Shown: positions 33,208 through 45,069, counted from the first letter of the stretch. The stretch: DNA of 64,000 nucleotides from Pezicula radicicola (GCA_003008705.1 PDUO01000087.1:4139-68138); one strand, 5' to 3'. The notes: generated by a model not told the origin, from the sequence alone. Numbers and translations: made by a program.

Positions 33208-35018
33208 ATGGATCAATCACCGCCATTTGTAGCACAAGTCCGCAACCCAAGTAGCATCAGTGATACTAGCGACTACAGCAATCCCAGTGAAACGAGTAAT
33301 AAAGAAAATCAGCAGCCAAAGTTAGCACCGCACGTGTGCTCAAATTGCAAGTTCAAGAAGAAGAAATGCTCCAAACATCTCCCCTCCTGCGAATCATGCA
33401 CCAAGTATGTACTGCCACTGTCCCAGGATCGTCGTCTAAGGGAATGGTACCTGTACAATTACAAACAGCTGAGCAACCTCTAGACTCCTCCTCCAATGCG
33501 ATTACGGAGCATCCTCATCGAATCCAAGCTCGCCTGGAAAGAATAATGACTCGAAATCAGAACTTCAATCTTTTTCAAGCCTGCTTGCGGCCTTCTCGGA
33601 GTATTCTTACTCTCAAGAAAAAGTTCCTTCGTCCAGTTTAGCAGGCAACATCAGTGGCCAAGTTTTGATGTGTTTGATCGCTCAGAAACTTGACGTCCCA
33701 TCGGTTCATCTCGCGTACTTCCAAACAATCCATATATGGCTACCGATACTTTCGAAAGAAAGGTATCTCAACCGCATGGAAACCTTCATCACTAACCCAA
33801 GTTGTGAGGTAGCCGGATTGCTCCTGGCCATGACTCTAATCATACAAACACCACCCGAAACAGGGAGAGCAATGCCAATGGCGACGCAATTATATTTTCA
33901 AGCTAAAGCTTTGCACACGGCTCTTGTCTCTCGCGGCAAACCGACTATTGAAATTGTACAAGCTGGCTTGCTCATATCGCTCTATGAACAAGGCCATGGC
34001 ATGTCAGAAGCCACAGTAACCATGGCTGCTTGTTCGAGATTAGCGCTCAAACTTAATTTGGAGTATCGACGAAATGGGCCATCCTCTCACATGTCAAATA
34101 TCCAGGATTCCGAATTTGGCCGGACGTGGTGGGGCTTTGTGATTCTGGACAGGTAAATCTCTTTCTTAGGATGCATGGCTTACCTTTCTCTAATAGGGCT
34201 CCTAGATTCTTTAACCTGGGCGTTCCGGCAGATGAGATCCATCTTGTCGCCGACTCTCAAATTCTTCGGAATATCCATATGGAATTACCGAATGATGACG
34301 AAGATATTCAAGAACCTGAAAGGAAATTCGACCTAACACCATCGGGCATTGCAATCCGCCAGCCTACCACAGCTCTTGGTCCTTTCTGTAGAACAGCCCA
34401 TGCAGCTCACCTTCTGGGACAGGCCCTAGACTTTAAAGTCAAGCTTTCCATCGATGGCGACTTGGACCAAAAAATGTGGATGGAGATTGATTCAGCCCTA
34501 CAAACCCTCGCAATGAGTCTTTGCCAGCAAGCTGTCAACGGATGGGAAGAATGCTGTGGCGCAATCGGAGTCTGTCTCAGGCGAGTAGTCGTTTTAAGAT
34601 ATAAGTGGGAGATACTGACTTTCAAAGCGCTCGTCTTACATTGCATGAAGCTAGATGGCAAGCAGGTGCAATCTCCCCAGACGTCAATACTCCTCCCCAC
34701 GAAGATACCCAATACACCGCAGCTACTTTCGCAATCCGCTCGACCATCCGGATGGTAGTCGACATCTCGAAAAATTTCCTCGCCGATTTTGAATTTATAG
34801 ACCTTCCCAGTCTTCCATTGCCAGCAACGTTTGCTGTCTTCTTTTCCACATTTCTTCACATCCAACTTGCAGTTGGAAGTGAGGAGATCTTTACAGATGA
34901 ATGGAACTCTGATTTGAAGAATCTGAGAGGGGCTCTAGGCCATTTTTCCAAAAGATGGGATGTCGGACGTGCGCGGAAGCCCTTCCTTCAAGTGTCTATC
35001 GGAACTGACTTTTCGTAG
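33208..35018 (+). pseudogene. Zn2Cys6 transcription factor with a one-base frameshift
   Basis: Fungal binuclear zinc-cluster regulator. Exons: 33208-33404, 33484-34152 and 34197-35018. The Cys pattern is CSNCKFKKKKCSKHLPSCESC. Joining across the 79-nt intron (GTATGT donor, CTCTAG acceptor) gives TKLLQCDYG, supplying the sixth Cys. The middle region (LIAQKLDVPSVHLAYFQTIH, WWGFVILDR) matches the fungal-specific transcription factor domain. Near 34600 the frame must change: ECCGAIGVCLRRVVVLRYK is in one frame, and SARLTLHEARWQAG, TAATFAIRSTIRMVVDISKNF and LPSLPLPATFAVF are in another, consistent with family order. The total exon length is one base short of a codon multiple. This is a disabling deletion or a sequencing error. 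Target genes are unknown; the P450 just upstream is a candidate by proximity only. Confidence 0.82.
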
Positions 35019-36121
35019 GACGTTATCTTGAACATTTAGATATTCTTCTTGCTGAAGCACAACATACCACGATCAATAATCGCCGATGATAACGAGCAAT
35101 CATTCAGAGACCGTCATACACGGAGCAACTGTTCTGGAGTCATCAATTATCGATGAAGTAGGCGATATCGCGTAGTTCAAGCCCGATGATCTTTTCTGTC
35201 GGACAATACGTAAATGGTGCCTGCATGCCAAAGCCATTAACAAAGATTTTGGGAGTATCAATTGAGAGGAACTGAGTAGATTCTCACCAATCACTCGGTC
35301 AGTCATAAAGTATTCAACACCGCGACCTATGTATACAGAATGGAAGGTCTAAGCAAAGAATGGGATTTTTTTGCTAATGATTCAGAGGAGACGCCCTAGT
35401 TATATACTCGAAGTATGTGGCTTGCGACGAATGCACTTACAGTTGGACAATTTTACAAGGATCGGCCGCCAGGAACGAGCCACTGCTGACTATCACGTGC
35501 TGCACTAGCACGTGATATGACACAACATTCTTCCAATGTTACAGTGTACAGTGGGGTATCGGCTGAAAATTGTGCTCTATTTCCGATATGGAAATCGTAT
35601 TCAATACTCCCGTGCTCCTTGTGAAAAGGGGTAGTGCGTAAAAAGAGGATTGTTAGGTGGCTGATATAAACGGAGATGTCGCAACGGGGATATTGGGTAG
35701 GATATAATTTTCGAAAGTCCTTACTTACAATCATTATTAAGCATCTTATTTTCCACATCTCAGGCGAATCAGCTTGAAAAAGTTAATTAGTAGACAATAA
35801 TAACGCACGATTATACTAGTCGAACCTTTCCCTTACATTAGCCAAATCACTAGCAATAGTCCCCAACCTTAAGCCGCAAACATTTACGATTGTGTTTTTT
35901 TGTAGTGGTCTACAAAGAGATGGAGGTTTCGAATAGATGTATCGAGAAGTGTGTCTACGATGTATTTAGGAGATGGAATAGTCGTTGTTCTGATTTATGC
36001 CTTGCACGGAATCGTCCTCAAGTATTTGTGGTGGATAAATGACATTTTTCGATGTGTCGTCCTCAAATACACCACTATATAGAGCTCAAATAATGGCTCG
36101 ATATCCAGCAGCTGTGTCTTG
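35019..36121. other. 1.1-kb intergenic region
   Basis: A minus-strand open stretch at 35100-35306 reads SSQLILPKSLLMALACRHHL and is unrecognised. The main feature is the inverted repeat at 35491-35517, described separately. Otherwise no gene. Confidence 0.4.
35491..35517. promoter_or_regulatory. perfect palindrome with two CACGTG boxes
   Basis: The 11-bp arms TATCACGTGCT and AGCACGTGATA are exact reverse complements, separated by GCACT. Each arm contains a full CACGTG E-box/G-box core, the core bound by bHLH factors and some bZIP factors. A double perfect site of this kind suggests a regulatory element, but no intact gene start lies within several hundred bases. It could also be the tip of an otherwise lost element. 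Confidence 0.45.
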
Positions 36122-36533
36122 CTACTTCTTCATATTGCTCGTATACTTATCATACGGTCGAGTCAGTAGAGTCTGGCGCGCGTTCCGTATGTTGGCGCCA
36201 TTCTTAAGTACTTGTACATCTTTCTCGTCTGCGTCGTCTGCAATACCAGAAGATGATGTCATACTTGGAATGACAGCAGGATCTGAAGGAGGCGGACTGG
36301 ACAGCTCGATAGAGTCATCTCTGATAGGATGGGGAATCTCTTTTCGGGTAGATCGGTGGGGATTTCGACGGCGCAGTTGACCTGCGGGTTGAAGGTTAAG
36401 TTAATGGAATAGCTTAAGTCAAGTAAGATACTCGGATCAAGTGAGATACTCAGATCAAGTGGAATGCGCAGATCATAAATTTGAGAACGTATGCAGTGGG
36501 TTGATGACTTACGCCAGAGTTTGTCTCCTCCAT
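36122..36533 (-). CDS. possible small hypothetical protein
   Basis: An ATG at 36533 (minus) gives MEETNSG followed directly by a strong GTAAGT donor (36512). A good acceptor (CCCGCAG) ends at 36382. The following exon is open to 36122 in the frame reading NPHRSTRKEIPHPIRDDS, then SSPPPSDPAVIPSMTSSSGI, with a charged, coding-like composition. However, the simple join of the two exons is in a different phase, which stops after about 55 residues. The model is therefore unresolved and no family is recognised. Confidence 0.25.
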
Positions 36534-37339
36534 ATTGGTAAGTAGCCTGCCACGAAGTGTTTGTTAGATGATTATGTGCGTCGGAGGTGTAGCTTGGTGG
36601 AAGATGATTCTTGGTATTGATGGGGGATTTCTATGCGGTTTGAAGAGGTTGCGGTGGAAGAAAGAGGTGCAGACGGTATAAGCAAGAAAAGTGGTGGTGT
36701 ATTATCCCTCTTGTGCGGTTTATGAGGGATCGAATATTGGTCAACAAATACCTTAGTTTATTCCTGTCTCTATAATAATGTCCAGCTCCTTCTTGTTTTA
36801 AAATTTGCCCCTTGTTTACTAAAAGAAAATAGCAGAGAGATAAATGTATAATATTGCGATAAAGATTGGGAAACTGAGAAATAAAATGTTTATTTTAATT
36901 TAGAGGAGCAATTGCGATGTATACGGAGGCCCATACAGATATAAAGTACCTGTCTACACAAGACAATAAAAGACAACGGCCCTAATAAGAATTAGTCTTT
37001 TGTTAATGCCCGCACTATGATTTTTATAATATGCTATCAGATGTCCTCCACTATTACAAAATGCAATACCTCATACGAAGAGATCCATATAGTCTCAACG
37101 TCCAACATAGAGGTCTCGGTTGCTCGGCCACATCCGTACCAGTACAAAACATGTAAGGATAATTCCACGTACCAGTAGTCCAGTAAAAGATTTCAATCAA
37201 TTCTTAGCAAGGCTAGACTTTTTTCTTTCCCCATTCAACCCCACAACACTCCCCTACAAGCCCATCATCAACACCATACCAGGGTTCTAATACGTGTATA
37301 ATGCTAAAATTGATATTTAAACAATACCACGTGAGTTCT

Positions 37340-37475
37340 ACTGGTATTTTTAACTTTAAGTAACTGAAAGGTAACCGACTTAATTTGGGTAACTCACTTA
37401 ATTCAGGTAACACTTAATTCAGGTAACACTTAATTTAGATACCACTAATTTAGGTAACTCACTTGATTTAGATAC
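37340..37475. repeat. degenerate tandem GGTAACTCACTT-type repeat
   Basis: At least six irregular copies of GGTAAC(TC)ACTTAATTCA or GATACCACTAATTTAG-like variants follow each other. The same words (AGGTAACTCA, GCAACTCACTTGGC) occur inside the MITE-like element at 26988-27128, so this may be an expanded interior of a related element. Confidence 0.55.
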
Positions 37476-37941
37476 CTAACAGGGCGGCGAGCCCAGAGCG
37501 CTACAACATGTGACAAGTATCAATTGTAGCATTGTACACGTATCAGGACTCCATACCAGCGACACAAGCCAAACCCCCAGCCCCAAACCAACCCCAAGAG
37601 CTTACCGTACTCCAGGTTCCAAATAGCAACATAGAATATCATACTAACAAAGCTTCAACAGCCACACAACACTCAACACAAATCATACAAGCACTCCTAC
37701 CACCCAAGGAACAAGCATTACTAAAGCTTAGTGCACTCAACAGGTACGCGGTCTTGGTATTTCTCGTACACCCGTCACGCCTATCCATAACAGCAAACTA
37801 AGCATCATGGCATCTCTCGGCACTCCATACAACGAGACACACAAGACACTAAGACCCTTGGCAATCTCCAAGCTTCCAAGACTCCAAGACTACTCTGTGA
37901 ACGTAGTGGTCGTGCGACTTGCTTCACTGGGCGCTGGGCAT

Positions 37942-37942
<1 letters not shown>

Positions 37943-37981
<39 letters not shown>
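37943..37981. repeat. GAGCACT minisatellite
   Basis: About 5.5 perfect head-to-tail copies of the 7-bp unit GAGCACT. It is non-coding and has no spacers. Confidence 0.9.
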
Positions 37982-38946
37982 TGGACTGGCTCTCAAGCGA
38001 CAAACAAAACAATGTGACCGATATTAGCACAAGAGCCGCAAAAGCAAAACACCACCAAATCAGAGCCTTGGCTATCATTCATGAAGACTCTGTAGGAGGT
38101 ATATCGAATTGTAGGAAGTGTTTAATGCTGACTCTTGGTAGTGAAAAGTACGTGTCGTGGGTGTTTGTGGGGTTATATTGGCCACTGTTGTTTAGCACCT
38201 GAGAGACTAGGCTAGACAGGGAAAGGTGGGGAAGGGTAGGTCTGGGCAGGCACGCAAGGTAGGGAAGAGCAGAAGAGAAAAGTGGATCATGGGGATGAGG
38301 ATCTCATTCATAGTTTGTTTCAATCAGCATGGGCGTGGTGGACGGTGGGCGAAAAGAGAACCAGTCGCCACTGAGGAGTGAGTTCATTGAATCGTGTATC
38401 TACTTGTAATTCACTGAAACGAGAGGAGGGTTTACGTTCTCATCGTATGGAAGGCGATGTCCATTCTTTAGCACAAGACTCAGTATACAGTTAAGAGACC
38501 ACAATTCATCACCGCATCATAGGACTTGAAATATCACGAAGGCTCATCAATAGAAACTGGTTTATGGAATATATATTTCCATTACTAACAATTAACTCCG
38601 TGTATATGATCTATTCCAATAGCCATGGGGAATCGTGTGCGCAAGAAACACGCGCCAAACTTTGACGATATTTTACCCAGGCAGCTCCCCCGTCTGCCTC
38701 CAATCCCATGCCGTAAACGCCCAAAACGGCATGAAGACTTCTTTGATGGACCGATTCTTCTCTTTGTCTCATTAACTCGTGACAGCCACCCAGCGAAACA
38801 AATCATTCGTCGTAGGCATGCAACCGTAAACACACATGAGATACCCACTTCCTAGCCCTCCTTGCACAAACTCGCTATGTCTCTACTAACAGTCAGCACT
38901 CTGGTCAACAAGATACAAGGTTGGGAAAGACTAACCCTGTTTATCC

Positions 38947-39159
38947 TTAAGCAGGATTGATAGTCGTGCCAGTGGTACCTCCGGTTTTGGGAGCCTGAGC
39001 ATTTGCAATGGTCTCCGCCGCCGTTGCTTCTCCTCCGAATGAAAGAGCACCATCACCGACTACCAACGCAGGCGAATAAGCTCCAAGATTGATGTTAAGC
39101 GGGAGGGCCGTCGCGAAAGACAGCGACAGGAGCGCAAGGGCAAGAGATGAGAACTGCAT
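38947..39159 (-). CDS. small secreted protein (70 aa)
   Basis: From ATG 39159 the product is MQFSSLALALLSLSFATALP, a textbook signal peptide, then LNINLGAYSPALVVGDGALSFGGE. It ends with an Ala/Thr/Gly-rich tail (AQAPKTGGTTGTTINPA). The frame is open further upstream to 39312, but the internal Met is chosen because it begins the signal peptide and follows a pyrimidine/purine leader. There is no Cys, so it is not a disulfide-type effector. Similar short secreted proteins with an LNINLGAYSPALVVGDG core occur in other ascomycetes, as far as I recall, without known function. It is an isolated gene in a repeat-rich neighbourhood. Confidence 0.65.
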   Translation of the reverse strand: MQFSSLALALLSLSFATALPLNINLGAYSPALVVGDGALSFGGEATAAETIANAQAPKTGGTTGTTINPA

Positions 39160-42101
39160 TTTGACGTGGGTTGAAGTCTTGGAGTGGGTCGTTTGGATGA
39201 GAATGTGGAGGCTAGCTCTGGAGATTGAAAGAACAGATGATTGCAAATGATTGTGATAGAATGGAAATGGTGAGCGCTGCTGAAGAACCAAGAAGAAGAG
39301 GAGACCTGCCAATGCTTATGTATGCCAACCTGTCGACAGCCAAAGTACCTCGATAGTGCCAAGTATAGCCAAGTCAGACTCCAGAGTCTCCAGGTCAGAC
39401 ACTCGCCAAGGGGAGGTCCCTTGGAAGGCCCCTTAAAAAAAGGCGAATTAGGCGAGAAAAGAGCCCAAAGAACAGCCAAGAAGGCAGGTCTTTCGAAGTC
39501 TATTGGAACTTCGACGCCTTGACTAAGGCTGGCCCAAGAGCCAAGTGCCAAGTCAGACGAGTCTGCAGTGCTCTGAAACGACGTCGAATCCACAAATAGA
39601 TATCATGTGACCTCCCCCCAGCCAAGATGCATCGTGAGACAGCACTTGATTTGCTGGTGCACTTGGCGGTCGTGCTTTTTTTTCGCAATCGGTCCAGGCT
39701 TGAACCCTTGGAAGTGAGGTAACCAGGTGCAATAAAATTCAAAGAGAAGAATATTCAGCCATGCTATACCTCTGCGCTATCGAGTTATCAACCAATGAGC
39801 CGACGGAAGCGACCGAGAAAACATCGACTGAGAACATAAAGGCACACTGCAAGGCATTATTGTCGAACTTAGGGTTCTCTGTATCCTTCCTCGTGGACAG
39901 ATCATACCTCGCGAATCTTATTACAAGAGTACGAACTGTCGCAGAACAGCAGCCACTGAACTCAACTTGTCATTTGAGGCTAAGATTCGGAAATCAAAAC
40001 ATCTCTTCAAGAGATTCGCGAAGTTCTTTTGAGCTTGACCGATTCCCGGCCACGTCTTTCCGGACTATCAGACGACTTGGCCAATTGCTGTCAAAGACCT
40101 CACATCTGTTGCAGTACCAATGCTTGGGCACTTGGTAAGGGAGGAGGTTGTGCATACCCGAGTTGTCAAGAACGTACGTCCAATTTTCGGTCCTTATGAG
40201 ATTGCACTTGTGCAATAAAAGCATTGCCCCGCGTGGTCATGGCAGTTGTAGGAATTAATGCATATTATTCTTGGAACAACTTACCTCTACTACATAGAGA
40301 ATGCCAATGGCATTGGTAGTCTCGGTACGTTGAAAACGACTAATCGGTGAGGCATGCAAAGTAAGTTGCCGTTCGAGATGGAAAATAATACGGTATTTTT
40401 GGAAGGTCGCGACTGTCTCAGCTCAAAAGTGGAAGCAATTCATGGTGCAGAAACGGACTGCATCGTGAAGCGTACCAATGGTCTCCAGCTCAACCTAAAA
40501 TGGGAACGCGACAGGTGTATCCTAGGTCCAGATGCTGCGCTCGAAGATAGGTGACATCGAAGGGTTCTACTGCATCGCAGTCGGCATCCAAACCTTCTGT
40601 TCCTAGAATATTATTCCTCATTCGCGGGTCACCTCAACACCTCGAGCAGCCGGAGTTCAATTCCAAAATCTGCAGCAGCACAACCCCGAGTAACTCTCCC
40701 CACGACAATTGTTGTAGCAACGAGAATCGGCGCATTCCAAGGGAATGCAGAGGTTCAACTGAAATGCGTCGAAAAGTATTGATTCCAGGAAGGGACAACA
40801 CCAGGTCCACCAGACTCACAGGTATGTTGTCCTATAAAATACACCATTGCTGTTGTTCTTCTGCTGTTGCCCTGGGAACCTGCTTAACAATACGATAGCT
40901 CCGCACAAATGTATTTCCATCCTGAGCCATGGCCAACTATTCGGCAGATGAGGAACTGGCCGCGTCGAGATAAGAGGTATTTTGATACAGCAGGATAGAG
41001 GGTCGATGCCGTGGGACGGGAGTACCAGTTAAGCTCCAGTTACCAGCTCTCCGACATAGCCTTTACCATGTTCAAGAGCAGATAACGCTTGGCACTGCAA
41101 ATTGTACCGCAGCAACCTCAAGCTCAAGCTCAAGACCAACCCATGCCAGTCCTCCCCATTTTACATTCGGAAGAAGCGCATCGCAACGATATTCAAGGGG
41201 GGGCTCTCGTTTCTGGGCAATTGCCGACATGGAAGTATGTATTCGAGCTCTGTCTCTGAGCTGTGAGGAGGTAAGTTCTTTATACGTACTACTGTACTGT
41301 ACCTCAGTTAAGATGGATTGTGTGTTGAATTATTGTGTTGAATTATTGTCCTAAATCGTCTTGAAAGTTGAAAGTTCACCGGGAAGACGAGAGAGGAAAG
41401 GTTCCGGAAAGCCGCTTCCGTCCGGTACGTGGCTTTTAAGGGTTTTAAGGTCACTCTTCACCAGCTTAAGCGACGTAGTAGTACCTAGTCCCAAAACTGA
41501 TTGACCGCCTCATCCCAAGGTTCGCGACCCTCATCAGACTGCACAACTTGAGCTTTTTTATTTTCTTATTTTTCTTATGGCTTCATTATTCCCTGGAAAT
41601 CATACGAGTGTGCTTTGTCTCAATAAGCGTGCCAATGAGGCTCAACACTATTGCATCCTGAGGGAGGGCTTTTCTTTTGAACAACCTTTCGTACCGTTGC
41701 TTCCGGACCTATTTTGGGCAGTTTATGTATCAGGCCTCACGTCGCGTGTCCACTGTGCTAATACTTCAATAATGCATCTACGAACTCATGGGCCACGTTG
41801 AGCTCTGACTCCTTGTTCTTTGCAAATAATACTCCACCCTTATCCCACCCATCTGGTGCCGGCATGAGATCCCGCCCCCAATACGGTGCTCAAGGTCAGT
41901 TGGCCCCCGGATCAAGTCGTATCATCGAACGTGTGATGCTAGAGAAAAAGCATATTGCAACCCACAAAATTTTCGCTTTTCATGTAATGCTTTGGCTCGT
42001 CCTTCAGGGCCTACCCCATTTAAGAGCTCTACATTTACATCTCCATATCTCCAAATGGTGTCATGTAAAATTTTCGGAGGTAGTAATATTCATCAACGAC
42101 G
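39160..42101. other. 2.9-kb gene-poor region
   Basis: A 126-residue plus frame (39761-40138), a 66-residue one (40354-40554) and a 115-residue one (40551-40898) are open but unrecognised and have no supporting splice structure. No repeats or RNA genes are seen. It may contain decayed genes. Confidence 0.4.
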
Positions 42102-43491
42102 ATGACCCTTGCATCGCCCCCATCAACCCGGGCATCGACCTCTTCTTCTTCAACGTCAAGCATCGTGAAGCCTGTCCTGAGAGTTGCCGTGGTTGGGGGA
42201 GGCATTGGAGGCCTCACGCTTGGTCAACTCCTTCGAACGGCGCCCAACAATGTGCAATGTCTGGTCTACGAGCGCAGTTTGGAATCTTTCGACCGCTTGA
42301 GTGGATATCGTGTCATGCTGTCCGAGTTTGTGCTCGCCAACCTCAAAGCTGTACTTCCACCAAAAGTATGGTGTAAAGTGGCCCTCAGCGTGGGCGTGCA
42401 GCCAGATGGCGGCCAAGAGATGACTTTCATGAAAGCGAATGGACAAAAGATGTTTACTTGGTACCCAGATGAAGTTCGAGACCAGTTTTCTGTTTCACGC
42501 TGGATACTACGGCAGGGCTTGTTGCATGAGAGCGATAGTTTTCTAAGGTTGGGAAAGACCTGTCTCTCCTACGAGAAGCTGAAAAGTGGAGCTATCAAGA
42601 TGTTCTTCGACGATGGAACCTCTGAGGAATGCGATTTATTGGTTGGAGCCGATGGTCTTGGGTCTCGAGTTCGAAGACAGTTTATGCCTAATACTAAAGT
42701 CACGAGGACTGATATAGCTGTCATCTACTTTAAAATTCCTCTGACTCCACAGACTAAAGATCTTCTCCCGGCGCAGTCAGGTAGTGGGACGATGGTACGT
42801 CGCTACAGCCTTCCTTTCTCAAACAGCTTCTGACCTTGATCTCCAGGCGTTCTGTTCTCACAACCAGAATATCATTGTTCATTCGTGGATGAATCCTGCA
42901 AAGCCATGGACTGAATGCACTTCCACATCCGATATCCCTCCTGATGAATCATTTATTATGTTTGGCTATGGGGGTCCTCTCGGTAACTTCATCAATAAGA
43001 AGCCTCCGAATAAGATGTCTTTCGAAGAGCTCAAGGAAGAATGTGTGATGAGGGCGAAGAATGATCCAAAAATTCATCCCAACTTTCTCGCTTTGGCTGA
43101 GAGTTGCGTTGTCAACTCTTGTTGGCTACACCTTGTGGCAGATGTACCCACGATCAAGAGTTGGGATTCAGACTGCGTGACCTTGATTGGCGATTCAGTG
43201 TTCAAGTAAGTTGCTCATAGTACCAGCGAGGACAAGTCTTTTACTAACAAGTGTAGTATGTCCACTATGCTGGGGAAAGGCGCAAATTGCGCCCTGCTCG
43301 ACGCTATTAGTCTCGCTGAAGCACTGCAACGCCCACGCATGTACGCACCAGAAGTCAGGCGGCGTGAGCTTCAGAGATGCACACTCGACAACGTTGGGAG
43401 GCGGTTGCGGGAGAGGCAGCGAAGTGGTCTCGTGCAATCAATGGTCTACCTCGGAGGTTCTTACCCCAGAATTGCTCCCAATGATATCTAG
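42102..43491 (+). CDS. FAD-dependent monooxygenase
   Basis: Aromatic-ring hydroxylase-type flavoprotein (PHBH fold). Three exons: 42102-42794, 42847-43205 and 43257-43491 (428 residues). Introns of 52 and 51 nt keep frame (TTC AA|T gives FN). A Ser/Thr-rich leader precedes the Rossmann motif RVAVVGGGIGGLTLGQLL (GxGxxG, residues ~28-45). The second FAD/NADPH motif is DLLVGADGLGSRVRRQF. The third is VTLIGDSVFNMSTMLGKGAN (GD motif, family usual GDAAH). These enzymes hydroxylate or epoxidise small aromatic or polyketide-type substrates with NAD(P)H and O2. The substrate is unknown here, and no biosynthetic backbone gene lies nearby. The upstream 41798-42376 frame overlaps in another frame and is not a gene. 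Confidence 0.88.
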
Positions 43492-43847
43492 AATAAGTAA
43501 AACTGACTGCGAGTTTCTGTAGATAACAAACTGAAGCAATTCTGCCGCGACCATGGTTTAAAACTGGCGCTTGGTTGGATTCAGAACCCAAAGGAAAAGG
43601 AACAGGAGAATCCAAATTAAATAAACATTGATAATAATTGTTGCAGTATGTACCGTAATAGTCATGTAACCGTCCCCTAACAATCAGGGCAATTCTTTCA
43701 CTCCTCGCTCTCTACAAATACAACACTTGTCTACAACCATTTGACAGTGAACGTTTTACTGCTCTGCGGTTATTATGGCGAAACCGATGAGGAACCTTCC
43801 GTACAGTTCCATTGTCGAGTAGCAATCCAACACAAAAATAAGCGTAA
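43492..43847. other. convergent 3' spacer
   Basis: 356 bp between the FAD monooxygenase (plus) and the GPR1-type gene (minus). No structure is recognised. Confidence 0.4.
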
Positions 43848-45069
43848 CTAGACTTCCTCTCTCCCCAGCTCCGTGTCAGTCTTCGGCCAATAATGACTCA
43901 AGTCTCCCACGGGCAGGTTGAATCCCATTCTCATTTCCGCGGCCATAATAACGACCGTCATATACCAGCCCAACAGTCCCACCACGAACAAGAGGGCGGC
44001 TCCACCCTAATAATTGCATCATCGTTAGCGAAAAACTGTTTCTCTTCCGAACGCAAAGCATAAAAAAACCTCACCTTTTGCAATCTCCCAGCCATCTCAA
44101 AATCACCCGTAGAAACCCTAAAATACGCCCCCGCCAAAACCCAAATACCCGTCGTAACCAGCATAAAAATAGAAGCAAAAACAACATTAGTCCTCAATGT
44201 AAACACAAAGAAAGTCAAGAGAGCAAAACCCCACACGACTAAATAAAGCGCCACTACAGCATTATACTCTTTTGATGCTAGACCTTCGGCCATGCTATCC
44301 CCTGTTGCTGAATAGGCGGCAGCAAGGTTTAGGGTTGGGAGTTGGAGGAGTCCAAACGATAACCAAAACACTGCAAATAACCCCATAACCATCTATAGTC
44401 AGAAACCCGGGGTTAGTTTACTTAGTCTAGATAATATCGGGAGCCAGAAGAGCCATATTTACTCCGAGAATTTGAGACTTACCATTGGGAAGAAATTAGA
44501 CATTATCCATTCGAAGATCAAAGAAATGATTAAGAGGATCGGTCCAGTGAAGAAAAATATTCCGCTGTTCCGGTTAGTTTGTGAGTTGGGTTTTTGGTGG
44601 AAGGGGGTTGTGATAGGTGGGGGAGACGAGACATACGCTACTCCGTATAAACCGTTGGCGCCGCCCCATCCCATTAGCACCATTGAAAAAGTCATTGTTG
44701 AAATCACGAAACTAGATAAGAGAGGAGTCAGTTCTAATGCGTTGTTCCGAGCAAGCCGAAACACATTTGGGGGACTTACCCAACAAGGCCGATTGGTGTT
44801 GGATTTGCAAATCGTTTGACATTATCTCCAACTCGAGGTGTTTTCGGTGTCAAATATAGCTATGTAAGACTAAAATTAGTAAAGAGCTTAGAATTGAGTC
44901 TGTTGCAACTGTGGTACTGTACCTTTTCAAACATCTCCGGGGTCATAGTAATAGTAGTTCCACTCGTGGAAATATGTTGTAGTGGCCGGCCTCTCTCCTC
45001 ATCTTTTTCCATCATGATTTCGTCTTTGAAATGGTGATCTCCGTTTTGAAATTGGCTATTCGTAGACAT
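43848..45069 (-). CDS. GPR1/FUN34/YaaH family membrane protein (acetate transporter type)
   Basis: Six exons: 45069-44923, 44859-44780, 44711-44637, 44564-44483, 44392-44075 and 44006-43848 (286 residues). All junctions have GT/AG ends and keep frame. A hydrophilic N-terminus (MSTNSQFQNGDHHFKDEI) is followed by TPEMFEKLYLTPKTPRVGDNVKRF, then the family signature NPTPIGLVGF. Six transmembrane helices follow, including GGANGLYGVAGIFFFTGPIL, FAVFWLSFGLLQLP and ALLFVVGLLGWYMTVVI. Yeast Ady2/Ato and Aspergillus AcpA in this family import acetate or export ammonium at the plasma membrane. Which of these this protein does cannot be told. The start at 45069 is chosen over the upstream ATG at 45090 because family N-termini are short; both are in frame. 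Confidence 0.9.

Larger units (their letters stand above)
36534..38946. other. 2.4-kb gene-poor region with repeats
   Basis: AT-rich from about 36770 to 37060. A run of degenerate GGTAACTCACTT words is at 37340-37475 and a GAGCACT minisatellite at 37943-37981. Frames at 37532-37801 and 38625-38855 (both plus, 75-90 residues) are open but unrecognised. I do not call them genes. Confidence 0.45.

Noticed and set aside
35100..35306. Minus-strand frame near the E-box palindrome
   Set aside because: Readable pieces such as FVNGFGMQAPFTYC appear in a different frame, but no family could be named and no gene structure fits.
37943..37981. GAGCACT array as a possible CRISPR-like repeat
   Set aside because: Units are directly adjacent with no spacers and the genome is eukaryotic; it is a simple minisatellite.
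39761..40138. 125-residue plus-strand open frame
   Set aside because: Composition is not convincing and no homologous segment or splice signal supports it.
41798..42376. 192-residue open frame overlapping the FAD monooxygenase start
   Set aside because: It runs in another frame through the codons of the monooxygenase N-terminus (GGGIGG motif), so it is a shadow.
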